A stretch of DNA of 38,931 nt from Nocardia ninae NBRC 108245 (GCF_007990755.1 NZ_BJXA01000083.1:1-38931), one strand, 5' to 3'. Positions 8,122-16,359 are shown, counted from the stretch's first letter. Notes: generated by a model not told the origin, from the letters alone. A program made the numbers and translations.

Positions 8122-9423
8122 CTACGATCCCGCGGTCTCGATGCCCTTCTGCATCCCGATGATCGCGTCATCGATGGTCTTGGTCTGCTTCAGCGCAGCA
8201 TAAGCGTTGTCCTGGATGGCTTTCGACACCGCCGGGTAGAAGGGGGTGACCGGCCGCGGCACCGCGCTGGAGATGGAATCCTTGAGCGCGGGCAGGTACG
8301 GCATCTTCGCGATCAGCGCCGGGTCGTCGTACATCGAGGCGCGCACCGAGGGCAGCGCGCCCGAGGCGACGATGTGCTGGGCGTCCTCGCTGATCAGGAA
8401 GCGCAGGAAGTCCAGCGCCGTGGCCTTGTTCTTGGAGTAGGCACTGATCGCCGCGTTGTAGCCACCGAGGGTGGACGCGCCGACACCGTTCTCGCCGGGC
8501 AGCGGGGCGACACCGAACTTGTCCTTCACCGAGGAGGCGTCGCCGCCGACGTCACCGTAGGTGGACGGCCACGAACGCAGGAACATCAGCTTGCCCTGGG
8601 CGAACGCGTTGCTGCTCTCCGGCTCCTTGAAGGTGATCGCCTCCGGCGGGATGTCGCCGTTCTTGTAGGCGTCGACCAGGACCTTCAGCCCGGCCCGGGA
8701 CTGCGCGCTGTTCACCGTCGGGGTCTTGCCGTCGGCGCCGACGAAGCTACCGCCGTAGGCGTTGATCACCTCGGCGGTGTTCACCGTCAGGCCCTCGTAC
8801 GGCGCGAACTGACCGGCGTAGCAGCCGATGTTCTGCTCCTTGGCGAGCGGGCACTGGTCCAGCAGCTCTTTCCACGTCTTGGGCGGGTTGGGCACCAGGT
8901 CTTTGCGGTAGAACAGCAGGCCGCCGTTGGTGTTCCGGGGCGCCGCGTACAGCGTGTTGTTGTAGGTGGCGCTGGCGACCGGCGGGGAGAGCAGCGCGGA
9001 GGTGTCGATGGCGAAGGAGTCCTTCAGCGGCTGGATCCAGCCCTTCGCGGCGAACTGGGCGGTCCACGGCACGTCCAGCGCGACCACGTCGTAGTCGGAC
9101 TGCTTGGAGCGCATGTGCTCGACCAGATCGTCGAACTGCTGCGAGGCGTCGTTCGACTGCTCCTTGAACGTCACCTGCTCGTCCGGGTGCGAGGCGTTCC
9201 AGCGCTCGATGAGCTGCTTGACCGCACCGGTCTCGGTGGTGTCCTTGCCCTCGACGTAGGTGATCGGCCCGCGCCCGGTGAGGTTCTGGCTCGTCGGACT
9301 GCCCCCGCTGTCACTGGAGCAGGCGCTGGTGAACGTCGCCGTCAGCAGCGCGACCGAGACAGCCGCGAGCGCGGCCTTCGGTACGAGCGACGTACGTAGG
9401 GACGACACCTTTTTCACAGCCAT
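8122..9423 (-). CDS. Sugar-binding lipoprotein of an ABC importer (LpqY-like)
   Basis: A 433-residue extracellular binding protein. The N-terminus is a lipoprotein signal: positive MAVKK, a hydrophobic stretch, and lipobox TSAC with Cys35. Further on it shares landmarks with mycobacterial LpqY: VVALDVPWTAQFAAKGW, LYAAPRNTNGGLLFYRKDLV, LGGYNAAIS, GALPSVRASMYDDP and VPRPVTPFYPAVS. LpqY binds trehalose released from trehalose mycolates; the same or a related alpha-glucoside is likely here but not proved. The ATG at 9423 has GGAG 8 bases upstream; the much longer open frame to 9789 would destroy the signal peptide. First gene of a three-gene operon that lacks its own ATPase. Confidence 0.85.
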   Translation of the reverse strand: MAVKKVSSLRTSLVPKAALAAVSVALLTATFTSACSSDSGGSPTSQNLTGRGPITYVEGKDTTETGAVKQLIERWNASHPDEQVTFKEQSNDASQQFDDLVEHMRSKQSDYDVVALDVPWTAQFAAKGWIQPLKDSFAIDTSALLSPPVASATYNNTLYAAPRNTNGGLLFYRKDLVPNPPKTWKELLDQCPLAKEQNIGCYAGQFAPYEGLTVNTAEVINAYGGSFVGADGKTPTVNSAQSRAGLKVLVDAYKNGDIPPEAITFKEPESSNAFAQGKLMFLRSWPSTYGDVGGDASSVKDKFGVAPLPGENGVGASTLGGYNAAISAYSKNKATALDFLRFLISEDAQHIVASGALPSVRASMYDDPALIAKMPYLPALKDSISSAVPRPVTPFYPAVSKAIQDNAYAALKQTKTIDDAIIGMQKGIETAGS

Positions 9424-9448
9424 CGTGGACACTCCAGATCGATCGTGA

Positions 9449-9481
9449 GCATTAGCACACCCTGCCGGTTGCACAACGCAA
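9449..9481 (-). promoter_or_regulatory. Promoter of the sugar importer operon, with a weak inverted repeat
   Basis: On the minus strand TTGTGC (9476-9471) and TAATGC (9454-9449) are spaced 16 bases, giving a short leader with the GGAG site. TTGCGTTGTGCAA (9481-9469), a 4-5-4 inverted repeat, overlaps the -35 and could be a LacI-family operator, which would fit a sugar operon. No regulator gene is adjacent. Confidence 0.35.
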
Positions 9482-9541
9482 GATACATGGTGTGGCAGTG
9501 ACTCGCGGGATTGTGGCGGGAAGTGCTCGCTACTCTGGCGT

Positions 9542-10411
9542 GTGATGACATCGCCGAACCCGGTTCCCGAGCGGATGCTGACACGCATCGGTGGGCTGCT
9601 GCGCCAGGCCGAATCCACCGACAACGAGCACGAGGCGGAGGCGTTCCTGGCCGCCGCGCAACGACTGGCGACCCGGTCGTCGATCGACCTGACGGTGGCT
9701 CGTGCGCACGTCGCGGGGCGTGAGCGCCGGGCGACGCCGATCCAGCGGATCATTCCGATCGGCGAACCGGGCAAGCGCGGGCTGCGCACCTACGTCCAAT
9801 TGTTCGTCGCCATCGCCCATGCCAACGATGTGCGCTGTGATGTCGCTCGCACCTCGACTCAGGTGTACGCCTACGGTTTCGACTCCGATATCGATACCTG
9901 CGAGGCGTTGTACGCGAGTCTGCTCGTGCAGATGGTGCGGGCGTCCGACCAATACATCAAGTCCGGGCAGTACCGCTCGGCGACGGTGGAGAAGGTGGTC
10001 ACCGAAAAGCGCTGGGGGCGTAAGGTGCAACGCAAGGTACAGGCACCGGTCGCGGGGGTGACGGCGCGGCTCAACTTCCAGATGGCGTTCGCCGCGCGGA
10101 TCGGGCAGCGGCTGGCCGCGGTGAAGGCGGAGGTCGAGGCCGAGGCGGTGCCCGCGGACAACACGGCGGCGGGCACGGCGCTGGCGTTGCGCAACAAGGA
10201 GATCGAGCTCACCGACTTCTATGCCAGCACCTCGGAGGCGCGCGGGACCTGGCGCGGCCCGCAGGCCTCGGCCGGGCATTCGGCGGCGGCCCGGCGGGCG
10301 GGTGACCGCGCGGGTAAGGCGGCTCGGATCGGTACCTCGCCGGAGCTCGGGGCGGCGCGCGGGCAGTTGACGACGCGCCGGTCGCGCGGTTCGACCAATG
10401 GATCGGTGTGA
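9542..10411 (+). CDS. DUF2786 domain-containing protein
   Basis: A 289-residue protein. Residues about 12-51 (MLTRIGGLLRQAESTDNEHE and on to LATRSSIDL) match the DUF2786 helical repeat seen in many phage and actinobacterial proteins. The middle part (about 70-200) is mixed alpha/beta with a basic patch EKRWGRKVQRKVQ. The C-terminal third is Ala/Arg-rich and ends in a basic, probably disordered tail. No catalytic motif is visible. TACTCT (9531-9536) lies 5 bases before the GTG at 9542 and 8 before an ATG at 9545, so the message is probably leaderless and either codon may start. The next gene is an HEXXH metallohydrolase; from memory this pairing recurs in actinobacteria. Confidence 0.78.
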   Translation: MMTSPNPVPERMLTRIGGLLRQAESTDNEHEAEAFLAAAQRLATRSSIDLTVARAHVAGRERRATPIQRIIPIGEPGKRGLRTYVQLFVAIAHANDVRCDVARTSTQVYAYGFDSDIDTCEALYASLLVQMVRASDQYIKSGQYRSATVEKVVTEKRWGRKVQRKVQAPVAGVTARLNFQMAFAARIGQRLAAVKAEVEAEAVPADNTAAGTALALRNKEIELTDFYASTSEARGTWRGPQASAGHSAAARRAGDRAGKAARIGTSPELGAARGQLTTRRSRGSTNGSV

Positions 10412-10607
10412 GTTTCACGTGCTCCGGACTCAGCGGTCCCGGCGTGGCTGTGCAGGCGTGCACGTACTTCGGGCTCGGCAGGCCGCTTCGCGACGGGGGT
10501 GGCGTGGGTTTCGCGTACTCATTGCTCGGCGCGTGTCTTTGTACGTTCACTCGGTGGATCGGTGACTCGGGTCGCATCGGCGCGTGCGGGGGACGATGCT
10601 GGTGAGC

Positions 10608-11114
10608 GTGCGAGATACTCAGCGCGCCAAGGTGTACGACGCCGAGCAGTTGGTGCGCGGCATGTTCGATCGGGCCGACGAGCACGGTAGCCGGACCGTC
10701 GAGTTGTACGGGTCGCATCTCACGCTGCCGATCGAGCGGCGCTTCGCCTCGGTGGCCTCCGTGCAGAGTTACGCCGACAAGGTTCTCGCGCTCAATTGGG
10801 TTCGGGCGCAGTGGGATCGGGCGGGCACGGCGGTGCGGGTCCGGTCTCGTGCCGGTGCGACCGCCGCCCACTATGAGGCCGCCGAGGGCGTGCTCGCCGT
10901 ACCGCTGCACAGCGGCGGGCGGGCGTGGGCGTTGCGAGAGTTGGTGGTCCTGCACGAATTAGCGCACCATCTCGAATCCGCGCCCGGCTCGGTGGCCCCG
11001 CACGGCCCCGAATTCTGTGCCCGCTACCTCGAATTGGTCGACGGCATCATCGGGCCGGAAGCGGCACTGGTGCTGCGCGCGACCATGCTGGGTTGCGGTG
11101 TGCGGCTCGGGTAG
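10608..11114 (+). CDS. Putative metallohydrolase, TIGR04338-like (HELAHH motif)
   Basis: A 168-residue protein with a zincin-type metal site: HELAHH at residues 116-121 supplies two His ligands and a catalytic Glu, and HGPEF at about 132-136 supplies a likely third ligand. The start VRDTQRAKVYDAEQLV is the conserved opening of the actinobacterial TIGR04338 family, which supports GTG 10608 (GATGCT lies 7 bases before it); GTG 10602 and ATG 10596 are alternatives. There is no signal peptide, so it should act in the cytosol. It follows the DUF2786 gene by 196 bases in the same direction. Substrate is unknown; peptide hydrolysis is the usual activity of this motif. Confidence 0.8.
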   Translation: MRDTQRAKVYDAEQLVRGMFDRADEHGSRTVELYGSHLTLPIERRFASVASVQSYADKVLALNWVRAQWDRAGTAVRVRSRAGATAAHYEAAEGVLAVPLHSGGRAWALRELVVLHELAHHLESAPGSVAPHGPEFCARYLELVDGIIGPEAALVLRATMLGCGVRLG

Positions 11115-11184
11115 TCCCGGCTTGCGCGGACACTTTCGGGAAGTCAGGGCGCTTTTCGCTGCGGCAGACGCGAAAACTGTCCGC

Positions 11185-12171
11185 TCAGACCGCTTCCGGC
11201 GGTGACTCGACCAGTCGCAGCACCCGCTCGAGCCGCTGCTGCCACCATGCGGTGCGGTCTGGGTCTTGCTGCCGGTACTGCTCTACGAGGGCGGGATCGG
11301 GCTGGGGTGGCGTCCTCGGCACCGGCAGATAGCCGTCGACCTGACGCAGCGAATCGCTCACAACATCGCCGTTGAGCAACGACAATGTGCCCAGGCCACA
11401 GGCGAATTCGAGTTCGGGGAGGGCACCGGCGAGGGCGAGTTGAGCGGCGAGGCCGACGCTGGTTTCCAGTGCGGAGGAGACCACACAGGGCAGACCGGCG
11501 GCTTCGGCTACCCGCAGTGCGCGGCGGACCCCGCCCAGAGGTGTGCATTTCAGGACCGCGATGTCGGCGGCGCCCGCGACGGCGACCTTCAGCGGGTCCT
11601 CGGCGCGGCGGATGGATTCGTCGGCGGCGATGCGCACGTTCACCCGGCGGCGGACCGCGGCCAGCTCCTCGATGGTCCGGCAGGGCTGTTCGACATACTC
11701 CAAACCGCCTGCGGCCCTGTCGATTCGGGTGATGTGCGCGACTGCGGTGTCGACGTCCCAGACGGCGTTGGCGTCTACCCGGACGGCACCGTCCGGGCCG
11801 AGCGCGTCGCGCACCGCCTCGACTCTGGCCAGGTCTTCGGCGAGTGAATCGGGATGGTCGGCGACCTTCACCTTCGCCGTGCCGCACCTCGACCCCGCGA
11901 CGACCGCGTGCGCGCGTTCCGGATCGACCGCGGGCACCGTGCAGTTGATCGGAATCCGGTCGCGCACCGGTTCCGGCCAGCCCACCGTCACCTGCTCGAG
12001 CGCGGTGGCCAGCCACCCGGCTGCTTCCCGGTCGTCGTACTCGGTGAACGGGCAGAAGTCGCCCCACCCGAGTGGGCCCCGGACCAGCATGCCCTCGCGC
12101 ACGGTGATGCCACGGAAACGGGTGCGCATCGGGATCGCGTAGACGATGCTGTCGGCGGCGTAGTCGGTCAT
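11185..12171 (-). CDS. menC: o-Succinylbenzoate synthase
   Basis: An enolase-superfamily enzyme of menaquinone synthesis: it dehydrates SHCHC to o-succinylbenzoate in the cytosol. The 328-residue protein carries the full set of active-site residues: KVK (Lys100, Lys102), metal ligands Asp133 (RVDAN), Glu161 (EQP) and Asp184 (ADES), and the second-side base Lys208 (LKC). Length and spacing match the short actinobacterial MenC. The ATG at 12171 is preferred over GTG 12192 because TAAGCT (12184-12179) stands 7 bases before it, indicating a leaderless message. No other menaquinone gene is nearby, so it is a single-gene unit here. Confidence 0.9.
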   Translation of the reverse strand: MTDYAADSIVYAIPMRTRFRGITVREGMLVRGPLGWGDFCPFTEYDDREAAGWLATALEQVTVGWPEPVRDRIPINCTVPAVDPERAHAVVAGSRCGTAKVKVADHPDSLAEDLARVEAVRDALGPDGAVRVDANAVWDVDTAVAHITRIDRAAGGLEYVEQPCRTIEELAAVRRRVNVRIAADESIRRAEDPLKVAVAGAADIAVLKCTPLGGVRRALRVAEAAGLPCVVSSALETSVGLAAQLALAGALPELEFACGLGTLSLLNGDVVSDSLRQVDGYLPVPRTPPQPDPALVEQYRQQDPDRTAWWQQRLERVLRLVESPPEAV

Positions 12172-12312
12172 CGTTGCCAGCTTAACGGGCACCGTTGCGG
12201 CGGGACCGAGCTCGCCTGCCGGGCCGTTTCCGCTGTTCGCCGCAGATTTCCCTCATGCGGACTGAGTAGTTTTGCGGTACTCGACGCGCCGGCCGGCCGC
12301 GATGCTGAGTGC

Positions 12313-12696
12313 ATGACCTACTACGGCACCACTCCCTACGGGCCGGCTCAGCCGCACACCCGGCCGCAGACGCGGGCCTGGGATCTGGCGCTGGCGCTCA
12401 CCCTGTACGCCGGTGCGGCAGCGCTCGGTCTCGTCGCCGCCTACTGCACCGTTTTCTTCGCGTTCGCTACCGACTCGTGCGGCCCGAACAAGTGCCGCGA
12501 GGGCTACCTGGGCGCCGCCTTCCTCGTCTCCTGGGGCGGCACCGCGCTCGCCCTGCTCGGCGCGCTGATCATGATCATCGTGGCCGCGGTCAAGCGCTGG
12601 TACATGTGGTACTGGCCGGTGCTCGCCGCGCTGCTGATCGTCGCCTCGTTTCTCGGCGGGGTTGCGCTGGCCTCGCAGGTGAACACCGGCGCCTGA
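12313..12696 (+). CDS. Small membrane protein, three predicted membrane segments
   Basis: A 127-residue protein with an N-terminal Tyr/Pro/Gly-rich tail (MTYYGTTPYGPAQPHTRPQ) followed by three hydrophobic segments (about 24-48, 62-90 and 95-120). Two Cys residues in SCGPNKC lie in the short loop between segments 1 and 2 and could form a disulfide or bind a metal. I do not recognise the family. The ATG is chosen because hydrophobic coding character and the tail start there, and GATGCT lies 6 bases before it; longer open frames overlap menC antisense. It is divergent from menC with a 141-base gap. Confidence 0.65.
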   Translation: MTYYGTTPYGPAQPHTRPQTRAWDLALALTLYAGAAALGLVAAYCTVFFAFATDSCGPNKCREGYLGAAFLVSWGGTALALLGALIMIIVAAVKRWYMWYWPVLAALLIVASFLGGVALASQVNTGA

Positions 12697-12930
12697 GCAC
12701 CCATCGGACCTGCGCGTTCCCGCATCGCAACTGCTGGCACGAAAGTGTCGGCGGATACCTGCGCGGCGAGCGGATCCGTGCGCGCGTGCCGTCGCTTGCG
12801 TACCAATTGCGCTGCCGGGCATGAAGTTGCCAACCACCGCACACGCAGCGGGCTAGTTTGTCTGCGGCGTGTGCGTAGCGAGACCGCGCGTCGTGCTGCG
12901 TCACCGTGCTGGGCGGGTCATCCTGGGACT

Positions 12931-13269
12931 ATGGCGTGGGAACCACGAGTCGGGGTGCCGGACCTCGTACGCGCGGTGGCCGGTTCGCTGGTCGCCGTCG
13001 GATGTGCCTGGGTGGTGGCGTCTTTCGTGCCGCTGTACGAGGTGGTTGCCCGCGATGACGAGGACGGGCGGGCGTGGCGATATCTCGCGGTGGCGCAGGT
13101 GGTCGGGCGGGGCGGCATTGTGGCGTCGGTGCTGTGGGCGTTCGTGCTGATGGTGCGGAAGGTGCGTGACCGCAGGCCGATCGGCTGGACGCCGCTGATC
13201 GCGGTGCCGTTGATCATCGAATCCTGGGTGGCCGGATTCCTGATCGCACTGGTGCTCGTCTCGGTCTGA
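12931..13269 (+). CDS. Small hypothetical membrane protein
   Basis: A 112-residue protein starting MAWEPRVGVPDLVRAV. Hydrophobic segments lie at about 15-35, 53-72 and 82-110, separated by a charged loop (VVARDDEDGRAWRY) and a basic loop (VRKVRDRRPIGW), giving three membrane passes. No known family is evident. An upstream in-frame start at 12745 would add an Arg/Cys-rich stretch unlike a real N-terminus, so the ATG at 12931 is used; the sequence before it has no clear Shine-Dalgarno. The 234-base gap before it holds nothing else recognised. It ends at a shared terminator facing the thiolase. Confidence 0.6.
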   Translation: MAWEPRVGVPDLVRAVAGSLVAVGCAWVVASFVPLYEVVARDDEDGRAWRYLAVAQVVGRGGIVASVLWAFVLMVRKVRDRRPIGWTPLIAVPLIIESWVAGFLIALVLVSV

Positions 13270-13301
13270 CGCGGCGCCCACCGCACGATGGGCGCCGCGT
13301 C
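13268..13301. terminator. Convergent terminator hairpin
   Basis: Perfect 13-base arms (13268-13280 and 13289-13301) with an 8-base loop. The left arm overlaps the last bases of the membrane-protein stop codon and the right arm ends 7 bases before the thiolase stop, so it can serve both convergent genes. Confidence 0.8.
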
Positions 13302-13308
13302 GGCTCGG

Positions 13309-14478
13309 TCAGAGGCGTTCGAGAATCATCGCGTTCGACAAACCGCCTGCCTCGCACATGGTTTGCAGGCCGTAGCGGGCGCCGCGGTCCTGCATGGCGT
13401 GCACCAGGGTGGTGGCCAGCCGCGAGCCCGAGGCGCCGAGCGGGTGACCGATGGCGATGGCGCCACCGTTGACGTTCACCTTGCCGAGGTCGGCGCCGGT
13501 CTCCTCGGCCCAGGCGAGCACCACCGGCGAGAAGGCCTCGTTGACCTCGAACAGGTCGATGTCGGCGAGCTGGAGTCCAGCGCGCTGCAACACCTTTCGG
13601 GTCGCGGGGATCACCGCGGTGAGCATCAGCAGCGGGTCGTCGCCGACGACGGCGAAGCTGTGCAGCCGGGCCAGCGGCTTCAGTCCGAGTTCCTTGGCGC
13701 GCTCGCTGGTCATGATCAGCACCGCGGCGCTGCCATCGCTGACCTGGCTAGCGCTGGCCGCGGTGATCTCCCAGCCGATCTGCGGGAACCGGGCGGCCAT
13801 CGCCTCGTCGTAGTAGGCGGGGCGCAGCTTGGCGAGGGTGTCCAGCATGCTGCCCACCCGAATGCCCTCGTCGGTGGTCAGCCCGTTGATCGGTGCGAGT
13901 TCGCCGGCGAACAGGCCGTTTTTCGTTGCCAGCGCAGCCTTTTCGTGGCTACCGAGCGCGAACTCGTCGAGTTGACTGCGGGTCAAGCTCCACTTCGCGG
14001 CGATCAGTTCCGCGCTGATCCCCTGCGGCACCAGACCTTCCGGATAACGCGCGGCGAAGCCGACACCGGAGAAGTCCTCGGAGCCGATCAGGTTGGCGCC
14101 CATGGGAATCCGCCCCATCGATTCGACACCGGCGGCCACGACGATGTCGTAGGCTCCCGAGATCACGCCCTGTGCGGCGAAGTGGATCGCCTGCTGGCTG
14201 CTGCCGCATTGCCGGTCCACCGTTGTCGCGGGGACGGATTCGGGATATCCGGCGGCCAATGCCGCGCGCCGGGTCATGTTCGCGCCCTGCTCGCCGACCT
14301 GGGTGACGATGCCGGCGATGACGTCGTCGACGAGCGCCGGATCGATGCCGCTGCGCGTCACCACCTCGCGCAGGCTGTGTGCGAGTAGGTCCACCGCGTT
14401 GACGTCGTGCAGTGCGCCGTTCGGCTTGCCCTTGCCGATCGGGGTGCGGACCGCTTCGACAATTACCGCGTCTCTCAT
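13309..14478 (-). CDS. Thiolase family protein (3-ketoacyl-CoA thiolase / acetyl-CoA acyltransferase)
   Basis: A 389-residue cytosolic degradative-type thiolase that would cleave a 3-ketoacyl-CoA with CoA. The nucleophilic Cys91 sits in TTVDRQCGSSQQ; NVNGGAIAIGHPLGASG carries the catalytic His and CEAGG near the end carries the second Cys (most thiolases have CxGGG or CAGGG there). The pattern VTQVGEQGANMTR is close to the FadA5/FadA6-type thiolases that act in steroid and lipid breakdown, so a bulky or cyclic substrate is possible. The ATG has GAGG 8 bases upstream. It is divergent from an HxlR regulator 111 bases away, a common regulator-target layout; no other beta-oxidation gene is linked. 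Confidence 0.9.
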   Translation of the reverse strand: MRDAVIVEAVRTPIGKGKPNGALHDVNAVDLLAHSLREVVTRSGIDPALVDDVIAGIVTQVGEQGANMTRRAALAAGYPESVPATTVDRQCGSSQQAIHFAAQGVISGAYDIVVAAGVESMGRIPMGANLIGSEDFSGVGFAARYPEGLVPQGISAELIAAKWSLTRSQLDEFALGSHEKAALATKNGLFAGELAPINGLTTDEGIRVGSMLDTLAKLRPAYYDEAMAARFPQIGWEITAASASQVSDGSAAVLIMTSERAKELGLKPLARLHSFAVVGDDPLLMLTAVIPATRKVLQRAGLQLADIDLFEVNEAFSPVVLAWAEETGADLGKVNVNGGAIAIGHPLGASGSRLATTLVHAMQDRGARYGLQTMCEAGGLSNAMILERL

Positions 14479-14536
14479 CGTGTTTCCTCTCGGACCGAGA
14501 GCCCGGCGGCCTTGCCTGGCTCTATCAACACATAGT

Positions 14537-14582
14537 CAGGTTACACCTGGCAATAGTTGAAGCAAGTCAGCTGAGCTACTAT
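14537..14582 (+). promoter_or_regulatory. Promoter and candidate operator between thiolase and hxlR-type gene
   Basis: CAGGT-TAC-ACCTG (14537-14549) is a 5-3-5 inverted repeat, roughly centred inside a wider pair TCAAC (14525-14529) / GTTGA (14556-14560). TACTAT (14577-14582) is a good -10 box placed 7 bases before the ATG at 14590. The palindrome is a plausible site for the HxlR protein controlling both divergent genes. Confidence 0.4.
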
Positions 14583-14589
14583 GTCCGTC

Positions 14590-15099
14590 ATGGCAGCAGT
14601 GATGGAAGGACCCCTGGCCGACCTGAGCTCGTGGCAGCCCACGGAGTGCTCGATCGCCAAGGCGATCGAGCTGGTCGGCACCCGCTCGGCCATCCTCATC
14701 CTGCGCGAGGCCTACTACGGCACCACCCGATTCGACGGCTTCGCCCAGCGCGTCGGCATCACCGACGCCGCGGCCGCCACCCAACTCCGCAGACTCACCG
14801 AAGCGGGCCTGCTGGCAAAGCAGCCGTACCAGGAAGAGGGCAAACGCACCCGCCACGAATACGTCCTGACCCCCAAGGGTCGCGACCTGCTCCCGGCTGT
14901 CCTCGCCCTCATGCAGTGGGGTGACACCTACCTCCAACCCGGGCCGCCCCCGCTCCTCCTGGTCGAAGAAGCCACCGGGGCCCCCGTCCGCGTCCAAGTC
15001 CGCAGCGACACCGGCCGGGAAATAGCCCTCGACGAACTGGCCGTCCGCCTCAACCCCGACTACCTGGACACCATCCGCCCGCGCAAACGCAAGCGCTGA
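14590..15099 (+). CDS. HxlR family transcriptional regulator
   Basis: A 169-residue winged-helix regulator. The HxlR hallmarks are present: TECSIAKAIELVGTRSAIL with the conserved N-terminal Cys, ILREAYYGTTRFDGFAQRVGI, the recognition helix AAAATQLRRLTEAGLL, and the wing ending RHEYVLTPKGRDLLPAVLALMQWGD. The C-terminal 60 residues (VEEATGAPVRVQVRSDTG onward) form an extra small domain seen in some actinobacterial HxlR proteins, which may bind a ligand. The ATG at 14590 is preferred over 14581, since the first ATG lies inside the TACTAT -10 box. It is divergent from the thiolase, a likely target. Confidence 0.85.
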   Translation: MAAVMEGPLADLSSWQPTECSIAKAIELVGTRSAILILREAYYGTTRFDGFAQRVGITDAAAATQLRRLTEAGLLAKQPYQEEGKRTRHEYVLTPKGRDLLPAVLALMQWGDTYLQPGPPPLLLVEEATGAPVRVQVRSDTGREIALDELAVRLNPDYLDTIRPRKRKR

Positions 15100-15219
15100 C
15101 CGTGCGCTCCGCTGTGCCGCCATTCGCTCGCGCCTCGCCGAAGTCGAAAGCGCGGCGCTGCTGAGCAATTCGCTCGCAGTAAGAGCGCGCCTCTACGCGC
15201 GGTGACCAGCCCGAACGCC

Positions 15220-15276
15220 GTGTCAGAGGGCGTGTCAGGTCGGCATCAGGGTGGTGTCAGCCGGGTTGGCGACAGT
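15220..15276 (+). promoter_or_regulatory. Heptamer direct repeats in front of the alpha/beta hydrolase
   Basis: GTGTCAG occurs at 15220, 15232 and 15254, with a degenerate GCATCAG at 15243, giving four units at 12, 11 and 11 bases. GACAGT (15271-15276) lies 10 bases after the last unit and 6 bases before the ATG, fitting a leaderless promoter. Heptamers at about 11-base period just upstream of the -10 are the known layout of SARP/BTAD activator sites; that assignment is inference. Confidence 0.5.
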
Positions 15277-15282
15277 AGCCTC

Positions 15283-16080
15283 ATGAACAGCACAGCAGCC
15301 ACCATCACCTCGACCGATTCGACCTGGACCGGCATGGTTCCGGTCGACGACACCGCACTGGCCGTCACCGACACCGGCGGGACCGGCCAGCCGGTCATCT
15401 ACCTGAACGGCGCCTACGCCGACCAGAAGCACTGGCGGCGGGTGATCGCCGAACTCGGCCCCGGCTTCCGGCACATCACCTTCGACGAGCGCGCCCGCGG
15501 CAAATCGCAGCAATCGGCCGACTATTCCTTCGAGGCCTCGTTGCGCGATGTCGATGCCGTCCTCGCGGCACGAGGTGTGGACCGGGCGATCCTGGTGGGC
15601 TGGTCCTACGGCGGGATCCTCGCGTGGCACTGGGCCGACCGCAATCCCGATCGCGTCGTGGGCGCGGTGATCGTGGATTCCGCGCCGTACGGCTTGACCG
15701 GCGAGGCGGGCCGGGAACGGATCCGAAAGTTGTTCCACCGGATGCGTTTTCTGCTTCCGCTGGTCCGCCCCTTCGGCATGGCCGCCCGGATGACCGCGGC
15801 TCAGCACGCCGAGGTCGGCATCGATGCCAACGAGTACGCCGCCGCCAGCGTCCCGATCCTCAGCCGCCTGACCCGCCCCGTGCGGTTCGTCCTGGCGACC
15901 GGCGACAGCCTCGGCAGCGAGAAAGGGGAGATGGAAAAGGTGCGGGCCGCACTGGATCCGGTGCTGGCCGCCAACCCGAATGTCACCGTGAGCGCGAAGG
16001 TCGCCAGCAACCATTCGCACATCCTGCGCAAGGACTTTCGCGCCGTCGCCGCAGCGGTCCGTGAGACGGCGGCCGGCTAG
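15283..16080 (+). CDS. Alpha/beta hydrolase
   Basis: A 265-residue cytosolic hydrolase of the alpha/beta fold. The oxyanion region is VIYLNGAYADQKHW (38-51), the nucleophile elbow GWSYGG has Ser108, and the conserved His is in SNHSHILRKD near the C-terminus. FDERARGKSQQ is the usual strand-4 segment. The fold is complete but the cap is short (about 130-195, RIRKLFHRMRFLLP), so the substrate cannot be named; an esterase or lactonase role is plausible. The start is supported by GACAGT 6 bases before the ATG. The gene stands alone, with regulation probably through four upstream heptamer repeats. Its stop overlaps that of the convergent small gene by 4 bases. Confidence 0.87.
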   Translation: MNSTAATITSTDSTWTGMVPVDDTALAVTDTGGTGQPVIYLNGAYADQKHWRRVIAELGPGFRHITFDERARGKSQQSADYSFEASLRDVDAVLAARGVDRAILVGWSYGGILAWHWADRNPDRVVGAVIVDSAPYGLTGEAGRERIRKLFHRMRFLLPLVRPFGMAARMTAAQHAEVGIDANEYAAASVPILSRLTRPVRFVLATGDSLGSEKGEMEKVRAALDPVLAANPNVTVSAKVASNHSHILRKDFRAVAAAVRETAAG

Positions 16081-16274
16081 GTCGGCGGGGCGGGGCGGAG
16101 CTCGCCGGGGTGGCTCTGAACGTGCAGTTCGTGCCAGTGGCCGGGGGCGTAGTAGCGGACGCCGTGCGACGTGCTGTCTACCACCAGGACCCCGCCGTGG
16201 AACCAGAATCGGTCCTCGTCGCCGTACTCGAGGGCGCTCTGTTCGGTGTCGCGGGTGTACACGGTGAAAGCCAT
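16077..16274 (-). CDS. Small hypothetical protein
   Basis: A 65-residue protein beginning MAFTVYTRDTEQSALEYGDEDRF in its first 23 positions, followed by a beta-rich core with FHGGVLVVD, YYAPGHWHELHV and a Pro-rich end. The composition (aromatic, acidic, short strands) suggests a small soluble beta domain; the family is common in actinobacteria as an uncharacterised protein, but I cannot name it. The ATG is supported by TAGCGT (16287-16282) 7 bases before it, so the message is leaderless. It converges on the alpha/beta hydrolase with overlapping stop codons. Confidence 0.65.
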   Translation of the reverse strand: MAFTVYTRDTEQSALEYGDEDRFWFHGGVLVVDSTSHGVRYYAPGHWHELHVQSHPGELRPAPPT

Positions 16275-16359
16275 GAGTACCACGCTATCGGTCGGCATCG
16301 AACCCGGTGGGCCGAAGCAGTTTTCGCTGAGCGCGCGCTCTGCCGGAGGCCGACCGTGT

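Noticed and set aside
12745-12930. N-terminal extension of the 112-residue membrane protein
   Set aside because: Arg/Cys-rich residues unlike a real start, no ribosome site; ATG 12931 starts the hydrophobic protein.
15100-15220. Possible small gene between HxlR and the hydrolase
   Set aside because: No frame with a start, ribosome site and plausible composition.
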